Of a DNA stretch of 5,687 bases, positions 1 through 4,370 are shown piece after piece; the first letter of the stretch is position 1; each line of letters opens with the position of its first letter. A program made the position numbers and the translations under genes. This DNA is from JANWZL01 sp037445185 (GTDB taxonomy: Bacteria; Pseudomonadota; Gammaproteobacteria; Burkholderiales; Thiobacillaceae). The DNA lies in NCBI GenBank assembly GCA_037445185.1, contig JBBIKZ010000208.1, positions 1 to 5,687 of the forward strand, read 5' to 3'. The notes under the pieces were generated by a model. It did no database searches, was not told where the DNA came from, and was given only the letters and a program-made list of their open reading frames with translations.

Positions 1-150
1 CTCGACGACCGCGAGATAGTCCTCGATCGCCTGCCGGATGTCGGCGCGGGCTTCTTCCACGGTGCCCCCCTGCGACCACCCACCGCGCAGGCCCGGCACC
101 GATGCGGCAGCACCTTGCGCCGATCGATGCAACACGACGCGATACTTCAT
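1..150 (-). CDS. HicB-family antitoxin-like protein, N-terminal part (cut by window edge)
   Basis: The first 50 codons are visible and the frame stays open to base 1, so the gene continues outside the window. The protein starts MKYRVVLHRS, has SVPGL at residues 17-21, GGWSQGGT at 23-30, EEA at 32-34 and IRQAIEDYL at 38-46. This is the partial RNase-H-like fold of HicB antitoxins, which normally neutralise the HicA mRNA interferase and repress their own operon. Two spots differ from the usual wording: AAA at 14-16 where families tend to have a Tyr-containing strand, and RGG at 22-24 where PGC is common. The start ATG (148-150) has a good ribosome site, AGGGAG at 157-162. It lies 27 bp downstream of the FHA gene on the same strand. 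No hicA precedes it, so it may be a solitary HicB or have its toxin beyond the left edge. Family assignment is from pattern; toxin-antitoxin function is inferred. Confidence 0.75.
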   Translation of the reverse strand, partial: MKYRVVLHRSAQGAAASVPGLRGGWSQGGTVEEARADIRQAIEDYLAVVE

Positions 151-177
151 CGTTGACTCCCTGCTCGCGGAATCAAA

Positions 178-864
178 TCAGCCCGCCGCAGCCGGATTCG
201 AGAACTCCATCTTCACCCCCGCCAGCTCGATGATGTCCTTGTCCTTGAGCGGATGGGCGGCGGAGCCGAGGTTGGTGCCGTTGACGGTGGGAAAGACTTC
301 GCCTTCGACGTGCGCGATGAAGTAGCCGGTGGGGCGGCGCGTGATGACGGCGACCTGGTGGCCGGGGCGGCCGATCGTGGTCAGCGCCTTGACCAGCGCG
401 AGTTCGCGCCCCGCATTGGCGCCGGAAAGGATCTTGATCGTCGCGGCGGGCTGCCCGCCTTCTTCGGCGCCGCCGCCGGGCTGACGCACCTGGATCGTCG
501 CCGGGCCGGGACCGTAGAACTCGCGGCGCAGCGGCTGCGAGGTATCGATGTCGACCTCGCTTTCGGAAGCGGTGGCGCCGTCGGCCAGGAATTTGAGCCG
601 GTACTTGCCGATTTCGACGATGTCGCCGCTTTGCAGCAGATGCTTCTTGATCGGCTGGCCGTTGACGGTCGTGCCGTTGGTGGACCCGAGGTCTTCCAGA
701 TAGAAGTCAGAACCGGAGGCGTAGACGACCGCGTGCTCGCCACTGACCGCGAGGTTGTCGATCACCACGTCGTTGTGGGAGCGGCGGCCGATGGTCGTCC
801 GCTCCTTCGAGAGGTTGACCTCCCGCAGGACCACGCCGTCCAGGCTCAACACCATCCTCGGCAT
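178..864 (-). CDS. FHA-domain protein with one canonical and one degenerate FHA domain
   Basis: A 228-residue soluble protein with no signal peptide or membrane segment. Residues 1-93 form a full FHA (phosphothreonine-binding) domain: TIGRR at 23-27, SGEH at 41-44, DLGSTNGT at 58-65, VNG at 67-69 and GD at 80-81. Gly26-Arg27, Ser41, His44 and Asn63-Gly64 are the residues FHA domains use to hold phosphopeptides. A linker rich in Gly, Ala and Pro (about 94-138) leads to a second FHA-like domain (139-222) that keeps TTIGRP (162-167), TVNG (193-196) and an IIELAGVKMEF end but lacks the SxxH and STNG residues, so it probably does not bind phosphopeptides. I recall the same two-part layout in other betaproteobacteria, so this is likely a family trait. 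The start is supported by AGGGAG at 870-875, 5 nt upstream. The gene follows the PP2C phosphatase gene by 98 bp on the same strand, which suggests it reads phosphorylation that the phosphatase reverses. Its ligands are unknown. Confidence 0.9.
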   Translation of the reverse strand: MPRMVLSLDGVVLREVNLSKERTTIGRRSHNDVVIDNLAVSGEHAVVYASGSDFYLEDLGSTNGTTVNGQPIKKHLLQSGDIVEIGKYRLKFLADGATASESEVDIDTSQPLRREFYGPGPATIQVRQPGGGAEEGGQPAATIKILSGANAGRELALVKALTTIGRPGHQVAVITRRPTGYFIAHVEGEVFPTVNGTNLGSAAHPLKDKDIIELAGVKMEFSNPAAAG

Positions 865-962
865 CCTTGCTCCCTGTAGTTCTACTTACTTGCAGGATGT
901 TCGCGCATTCTGCCAGCGTGCCGCCCGCCTTGCCAGTCCGAGCGGCCACTCGGGTGCGACGC

Positions 963-1748
963 CTACGGTCGGTCCGGGGAATCCTCCGCCGAGGCAGCCT
1001 CACCCAGGCTCACGACGATCACCGACACGTTGTCACGCCCGCCGGCTTCGTTGGCCATGTCGACCAGCCGCCGCGCGGCTTCCTGCACATCGGGCGCGCA
1101 CGCCGACACCAGACCGCCGATCTCGTAGTGCGTGACCATCTCGGTCAGCCCGTCGGAGCACAGCACAAGCAAGTCTCCGGCCTGCGCGTCGTACTCGTGG
1201 ATTTCTGGCTCGACTTCGGCGCTCGCACCCAGTGCGCGGGTGACCAGGTTTTTTGCCGGCAACAGGCGCGCTTCTTCCTCGGTCACCATGCCGGCGTCGA
1301 GTAGTTCCTGCGAAAACGAGTGGTCGCGCGTCAGTTGCTCCAGTTGCCCGCCGCGGAAGCGATACAGCCGCGAATCGCCGGCATGCGCGGCCCACAGTTT
1401 GCCGTCGAGCAGCCAGGCGATGACCACCGTCGTGGCCATGCCTTCGAAGGCGGTGCTGTTTAAGGCGGCGCGAAAGATCGTCGAATTCATGCTGACCATC
1501 GATTCGCGCAGCGCCGCGCGCGGATCGAACGAGCCATTCTCCGCTCTGGCCTTGTCACGGGCTGCCGTCAGCTCCGCCAGCAGCGTGCTGACGGCCATCG
1601 TGCTGGCGATCTCGCCGGCGTTGTAGCCGCCGAGCCCGTCGGCCAGGATGAACAGGCCCGCGTCGGGTTCGGCGCCGAGCGCGTCTTCGTTCAGCGGGCG
1701 CACGATCCCCGCATGGGTTCTCAGGGCGAAGTCGAGCGCGTATGTCAT
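963..1748 (-). CDS. PP2C-family (PPM) protein serine/threonine phosphatase
   Basis: A 261-residue cytoplasmic phosphatase, the usual length for the bacterial PrpC/Stp group. All family motifs are present in order: RPLNED at 17-22, DGLGG at 37-41, GMATT at 103-107, AGDSRLYR at 123-130, RDHS at 141-144, TRALG at 170-174, SDGL at 198-201 and GGRDNVSV at 236-243. Asp22, Asp37, Asp199 and Asp239 are the expected Mn/Mg ligands. It should dephosphorylate phospho-Ser/Thr proteins. The last ~12 residues are a loose acidic tail. The start is fixed by an in-frame TAA at 1776-1778 and by the need for the RPLNED motif; the only other possible codon in between is ATT. There is no clear Shine-Dalgarno sequence, and a GC-rich hairpin sits just upstream. 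The only -10-like hexamer seen upstream is CATAAT (minus strand, 1775-1780), without a good -35. It lies 60 bp after terC and 98 bp before the FHA gene. No Ser/Thr kinase is in the window. Confidence 0.95.
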   Translation of the reverse strand: MTYALDFALRTHAGIVRPLNEDALGAEPDAGLFILADGLGGYNAGEIASTMAVSTLLAELTAARDKARAENGSFDPRAALRESMVSMNSTIFRAALNSTAFEGMATTVVIAWLLDGKLWAAHAGDSRLYRFRGGQLEQLTRDHSFSQELLDAGMVTEEEARLLPAKNLVTRALGASAEVEPEIHEYDAQAGDLLVLCSDGLTEMVTHYEIGGLVSACAPDVQEAARRLVDMANEAGGRDNVSVIVVSLGEAASAEDSPDRP

Positions 1749-1754
1749 TCGTTG

Positions 1755-1772
1755 GGCGCGAATCTGCGCGCC
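1755..1772 (-). promoter_or_regulatory. GC-rich hairpin just upstream of the phosphatase start codon
   Basis: GGCGCG (1755-1760) and CGCGCC (1767-1772) pair perfectly around a 6-nt loop. The hairpin ends 6 nt before the ATG of the PP2C gene, where a ribosome site would normally lie, and no purine-rich Shine-Dalgarno is visible. It may lower translation of the phosphatase. The structure is seen; any regulatory effect is inferred. Confidence 0.35.
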
Positions 1773-1808
1773 GGATTATGTCGAAACGCAGCGTCGGCCG
1801 CTGGACGC

Positions 1809-2513
1809 TCAGTCTGCGGCCGCCGAACGGCGCCGTTCCAGCCACTTGGCCAGTGCGACGACGAACACCGCGCCGAGCGCGCCGGCGACGTGAGCGACGT
1901 ACGCGTCTGCAGGGGCGACCGGCTGGACGATCGGGTCGCCGACGATCAACCCGCCCGCGATCCAGCCGAGCAGCCCGCCACCCAGCACCACGATGATCGG
2001 CAAACGGTCGAGCAGCTTGAGGATCAACTGGCTGCCGAACACGATGAACGGCACGCTGACGAGCAGCCCCAAGACGATGAGCCCCGTGCGCCGGCTCGGA
2101 TCGGCCTGCTCCGCTGCACCGGCGATCGCGATCACGTTGTCGAGCGACATCACGAAGTCGGCGACGATGATCGTCTTGATCGCCGCCAGCAGCTTGTCGC
2201 TCGCCTGAATGCCTGTGTAATCGTCGTTTTCGGGCGGCGGCGCGATCAGCTTCACACCGATCCACAGCAGCAGCAGCCCGCCGACGAGCTTGAGCAGCGG
2301 CACGGTCAGCAGCGCGACCGCGACCGTGATCAGGATGACCCGCAGGACGATCGCGCCGGCCGCGCCCCAGACGATGCCGAGCCGGCGATGCCTGGCCGAC
2401 AGATTGCGGCAGGCGAGCGCGATGATGACGGCGTTGTCCCCGCCGAGCAGGATGTCGATGATGATGATCTGGACGATGGCGTCCCATTCCAGATTCAGCA
2501 GCCACTGCCACAT
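1809..2513 (-). CDS. TerC/YjbE-family integral membrane protein, probable metal-ion exporter
   Basis: A 234-residue inner-membrane protein with about seven hydrophobic segments (roughly 12-33, 46-70, 73-91, 108-132, 144-165, 170-191, 203-223). Two acidic membrane motifs mark the TerC family: GGDNAVIIALA at 24-34 and ADFVMSLDNVIAIAG at 118-132. The paired Asp-Asn motifs (Asp26-Asn27, Asp125-Asn126) probably form the ion site. TerC/YjbE/Alx relatives are known or proposed Mn2+ exporters, and members of the YjbE branch often sit behind a Mn-sensing yybP-ykoY riboswitch. The C-terminus is a short basic tail. The start is supported by GGGGAG at 2523-2528, 9 nt upstream. It is 551 bp downstream of sucD, with repeats in between, and 60 bp upstream of the phosphatase gene. 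The sucC-sucD-terC order is common in betaproteobacteria as I recall it. The exact ion is inferred from the family. Confidence 0.9.
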   Translation of the reverse strand: MWQWLLNLEWDAIVQIIIIDILLGGDNAVIIALACRNLSARHRRLGIVWGAAGAIVLRVILITVAVALLTVPLLKLVGGLLLLWIGVKLIAPPPENDDYTGIQASDKLLAAIKTIIVADFVMSLDNVIAIAGAAEQADPSRRTGLIVLGLLVSVPFIVFGSQLILKLLDRLPIIVVLGGGLLGWIAGGLIVGDPIVQPVAPADAYVAHVAGALGAVFVVALAKWLERRRSAAAD

Positions 2514-2522
2514 GCGCCGTGT

Positions 2523-2528
2523 CTCCCC
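2523..2528 (-). promoter_or_regulatory. Ribosome binding site of the TerC-family gene
   Basis: GGGGAG on the minus strand, 9 nt before the ATG at 2511-2513. It is the only strong Shine-Dalgarno near this end of the reading frame and fixes the start. Confidence 0.7.
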
Positions 2529-2655
2529 GATGGCCGGCGTTGCGCGTCCCGGACGCGTCGCCGCCTCAATTTCGATCGAGCGTGACCGGCCTCACCGCGC
2601 CCGCCGAGCGGCCGACAGCGGGATTCGGCCCTCGCGCGCCACGCCGACGCGCTCC

Positions 2656-2750
2656 GCCATTCCGGGCCGCCTTTCGTTCGTCACTCGGAGCCGCCTTTCA
2701 ATCGTGATTCCGAGCCGCCTCTCGATCGGCATTCCGAGCCCCTCTCGATC
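2656..2750 (+). repeat. Tandem repeat array A (four units of 23-24 bp)
   Basis: Four head-to-tail units at 2656-2679, 2680-2703, 2704-2727 and 2728-2750. The consensus is GTCATTCCGAGC followed directly by CGCCTCTCGATC. The two outermost units each carry four mismatches, the third one, and the fourth one mismatch plus a 1-bp deletion, so the array decays away from the hairpin element that follows. There are no spacers between units. The first half of each unit equals the outer arm of that hairpin, which begins exactly where a fifth unit would start. Units are written here as read on the plus strand; the flanking genes are on the minus strand. Confidence 0.9.
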
Positions 2751-2822
2751 GTCATTCCGAGCGGCAGGCGAGGAATCTCCATCGCTCGCAACGCCGAGAT
2801 CCCTCGCGTGGCTCGGAATGAC
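2751..2822. repeat. 72-bp hairpin element, copy 1 (M1)
   Basis: The ends are a perfect 12-bp inverted repeat: GTCATTCCGAGC at 2751-2762 and GCTCGGAATGAC at 2811-2822. Inside lies a second pair, GCGAGGAATCTC at 2768-2779 and GAGATCCCTCGC at 2796-2807, matching at 11 of 12 positions. The whole folds into a long stem with one small asymmetric internal loop (5 nt against 3 nt) and a 16-nt terminal loop (2780-2795). It encodes nothing. It resembles the small palindromic intergenic (REP/MITE-like) repeats found in many bacteria. It lies between sucD and the TerC-family gene, where its RNA form could stabilise 3' ends or slow transcription; there is no T-run, so it is not a standard intrinsic terminator. 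Confidence 0.9.
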
Positions 2823-2854
2823 GCCATGGCGCGATTGCGAACCGGCCCCAGCTC

Positions 2855-2925
2855 GTCATTCCGAACCCCTCTCGATCGTCATTCCGAGCCGCCTCTCGAT
2901 CGTCATTCCGAGCCGCCTCTCGATC
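2855..2925 (+). repeat. Tandem repeat array B (three units of 23-24 bp)
   Basis: Units at 2855-2877, 2878-2901 and 2902-2925, of the same family as array A. The last two match the consensus perfectly. The first is 23 bp and lacks the same base of the CGCC stretch as the last unit of array A, which hints that one array was copied from the other. A 32-bp unique stretch (2823-2854) separates it from hairpin copy 1. It runs without a gap into hairpin copy 2. Confidence 0.9.
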
Positions 2926-2996
2926 GTCATTCCGAGCGGCAGGCGAGGAATCTCCATCGCTCGCAACGCCGAGATCCCTCGCGTGGCTCGAATGAC
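2926..2996. repeat. 71-bp hairpin element, copy 2 (M2)
   Basis: Identical to copy 1 except for one missing G in the right outer arm (GCTCGAATGAC at 2986-2996). Same nested stem and same loop. It starts in phase with array B and ends 68 bp beyond the sucD stop codon, so it is the first strong structure in any transcript leaving sucD. The near identity of the two copies points to a recent duplication. Confidence 0.9.
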
Positions 2997-3064
2997 GGCA
3001 CGTGGGCTCGGTCTGCGCGCGATCGGCGATCGGGATGACGAGCCGCGCGATACGGCGACGCCTG

Positions 3065-3946
3065 CTAAAGGACGCTCTTCAGCAATTTGCCGATCTCCGA
3101 CGGATTCTTGGTCGTCCGGATGCCGCAGGCTTCCATGACGGCCAGCTTTTCCTGCGCGGTGCCCTTGCCGCCGGAGATGATCGCGCCGGCGTGACCCATG
3201 CGCTTTCCGGGCGGCGCGGTCACGCCCGCGATGAAGCCGACTACGGGTTTTTTCATGTGCTGCTTGACCCAGTGGGCGGCCGTTTCCTCGTCGCTGCCGC
3301 CGATCTCGCCGATCATCACGACCGCATCGGTATCGGGATCGTCGTTGAACAGCTTCAACACGTCGATGTGCTTGAGCCCGTTGACCGGATCGCCGCCGAT
3401 GCCGACCGCGCTCGACTGGCCGAGCCCGAGTTCGGTGATCTGCGCGACGGCCTCGTAGGTCAGCGTGCCGGAACGCGAGACCACGCCGATACGGCCTTTC
3501 CGGTGGATGTGGCCCGGCATGATCCCGATCTTGATTTCGTCCGGCGTGATCACCCCAGGGCAATTGGGACCGACCAGGACCGTCTTCTTGTGCTGCTTGC
3601 GCATGCGGTCGCGCACGACGATCATGTCGCGCACCGGGATGCCCTCGGTGATGCAGATGACCAAGTCGAGGCCGGCTTCGACCGCCTCCCAGATCGCGTC
3701 GGCCGCCCCCGCCGGCGGCACGTAGATCGCGCTGGCGTTTGCGCCCGTTTGCGCCTTGGCTTCCCTGACGGTGGCGAAGATCGGAATGCCTTCGAAGTCC
3801 TCGCCGGCCTTTTTCGGATTCACGCCGGCAACGAAGCAGTTCCTGCCGTTGGCGTATTCGCGGCAGGCGCGCGTGTGGAACTGCCCGGTCTTGCCGGTGA
3901 TCCCCTGCGTGATCACGCGGGTGTCTTTGTTGATCAGGATGCTCAT
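3065..3946 (-). CDS. sucD: Succinyl-CoA synthetase (ADP-forming), alpha subunit
   Basis: A 293-residue protein (E. coli SucD has 289). It catalyses, with SucC, the reversible step succinyl-CoA + ADP + Pi to succinate + CoA + ATP in the TCA cycle. The N-terminal CoA-binding Rossmann part carries TQGITGKTGQFHT at 13-25, followed by VNPKKAGE (42-49), YVPPAG (75-80) and ITEGIP (99-104). The second domain has GPNCPG at 126-131, SRSGTLTYE at 158-166 and GEIGG at 213-217. The phosphorylated histidine is His252 in GKRMGHAGA (247-255). The sequence is complete and intact. The start is supported by TAGGAA at 3954-3959, 7 nt upstream. It follows sucC on the same strand, but 424 bp away, whereas sucC and sucD usually touch or nearly touch. 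The gap holds an inserted element, so translational coupling with sucC is probably lost while co-transcription may remain. Confidence 0.98.
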   Translation of the reverse strand: MSILINKDTRVITQGITGKTGQFHTRACREYANGRNCFVAGVNPKKAGEDFEGIPIFATVREAKAQTGANASAIYVPPAGAADAIWEAVEAGLDLVICITEGIPVRDMIVVRDRMRKQHKKTVLVGPNCPGVITPDEIKIGIMPGHIHRKGRIGVVSRSGTLTYEAVAQITELGLGQSSAVGIGGDPVNGLKHIDVLKLFNDDPDTDAVVMIGEIGGSDEETAAHWVKQHMKKPVVGFIAGVTAPPGKRMGHAGAIISGGKGTAQEKLAVMEACGIRTTKNPSEIGKLLKSVL

Positions 3947-3982
3947 GCTTTGGTTCCTAGGCTGACGGCAGGCGATCCGCGC

Positions 3983-4009
3983 GTGTCATTCCCGCGCAAG
4001 CGGGAATCC
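3983..4009 (+). repeat. Left inverted repeat of the GIY-YIG element (dRS3-like palindrome)
   Basis: It starts GTGTCATTCC and contains a perfect 8-bp stem, ATTCCCGC (3988-3995) and GCGGGAAT (4000-4007), around GCAA. The core fits ATTCCC-N8-GGGAAT, the published pattern of the Neisseria dRS3 repeat. It lies 37 bp upstream of sucD in the sucC-sucD transcript. There is no T-run. Confidence 0.8.
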
Positions 4010-4010
4010 C

Positions 4011-4309
4011 TCATTGTGCGATTTCCGGAAAGAGGTCGCGCCAGACGGGATTCGTCATCTCAATCAACTCGACCTTCCACGCGCGGTTTCACTTCTTGAT
4101 CTGCTTGCCGCGTGCAATCGCGGCTTCGATGTTTTCCGTTTGTTCGAACCGGACCAGCGACTCGACCCGGTACTTTTTCGGGAAGCCTTCCACCAGTCCG
4201 TGTTTGCGTTCACGGCCACGCGCCTCACAAGATCCGACGTAACACCGACGTACAGCGTGCCGTGCGGGCGGTTCGCCAACGGGTAAACCGCGCGGCTTCG
4301 ATCGAGCAT
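4011..4309 (-). pseudogene. Decayed small GIY-YIG nuclease gene (frameshift plus nonsense codon)
   Basis: Read from 4309, the first frame gives AVYPLANRPHGTLYVGVTSDLV and RRV, the GIY-YIG core. The frame then slips near 4211-4216, apparently by a 2-bp insertion, and the next frame gives KHGLVEGFPKKYRVESLV and IEAAIARGKQIKK. A TGA (4089-4091) stands where this family has Trp, and beyond it the same frame goes on with NRAWKVELIEM, TNPVWRDLFPEIAQ and a stop at 4011-4013. Restored, this would be about 98 residues, the normal size of small UvrC-N-like GIY-YIG proteins. Two family residues also look lost: Glu of the AREKQ motif is Gly, and His of WEHK is Arg. It is therefore very likely dead. Such proteins are single-strand-like or structure-nicking endonuclease relatives of UvrC, but the role of the short stand-alone ones is unclear. 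It sits between inverted repeats in the sucC-sucD gap. Confidence 0.85.
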
Positions 4310-4314
4310 CGAGT

Positions 4315-4341
4315 GGATTCGCGCTCTCGCGGGAATGACAC
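4315..4341 (-). repeat. Right inverted repeat of the GIY-YIG element
   Basis: On the minus strand it reads GTGTCATTCCCGCG, then AGAGCGCGAATCC. It differs from the left copy at three positions and fits the ATTCCC-N8-GGGAAT pattern with one mismatch (GCGAAT at its end). Translated by chance it gives CHSRES, a peptide typical of spurious reading frames over this repeat class. It begins 30 bp after the sucC stop codon. Confidence 0.75.
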
Positions 4342-4370
4342 ATGAACTGTCCGCGCATGCGTGGTGCCGT

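Larger units (their letters stand above)
3983..4341. mobile_element. Putative 359-bp palindrome-bounded element with a GIY-YIG gene remnant
   Basis: Two 27-bp copies of a GTGTCATTCC-type repeat in inverted orientation (3983-4009 and 4315-4341, 24 of 27 positions alike) bracket a decayed GIY-YIG reading frame that fills almost the whole interior. The frame begins 5 bp inside the right repeat and its final stop is 1 bp inside the left one. Taking the element out would leave about 64 bp between sucC and sucD (3947-3982 plus 4342-4370), close to the usual spacing. No clear target-site duplication is seen. That the repeats and the gene moved as one unit is an inference from this fit. Confidence 0.55.

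Noticed and set aside
178..1748. Type VI secretion regulatory module (Fha/PppA type).
   Set aside because: An FHA protein and a PP2C phosphatase alone do not indicate it; no secretion gene or PpkA-like kinase is present, and the FHA protein is the stand-alone two-part type.
2514..2655. yybP-ykoY (Mn2+) riboswitch upstream of the TerC-family gene.
   Set aside because: The YjbE branch often has one, but I could not find the conserved core or a convincing fold in the 142 bp before the start; only the ribosome site GGGGAG and a short palindrome at 2543-2557 are visible. A covariance-model scan would settle it.
2656..2996. CRISPR array.
   Set aside because: Units are contiguous with no unique spacers, they vary in length and sequence, and they merge into hairpin elements. 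No cas gene is present.
2290..3138. Long plus-strand reading frame containing an 8-residue repeated peptide (like RLSIVIPS).
   Set aside because: It overlaps the TerC-family gene in antisense, and the peptide repeat is only the 24-bp DNA repeat (a multiple of three) being translated. No ribosome site or domain supports it.
3985..4010. Intrinsic terminator of sucC, and likewise for the hairpins at 2751-2822 and 2926-2996.
   Set aside because: The stems are strong, but none is followed by a T-run on the transcribed strand. They are better explained as palindromic repeats, though some transcript slowing is possible.
3976..4356. Target-site duplication TCCGCGC flanking the GIY-YIG element (3976-3982 and 4350-4356).
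   Set aside because: The left copy abuts the element but the right copy is 8 bp away from its edge, and a GC-rich 7-mer can recur by chance.
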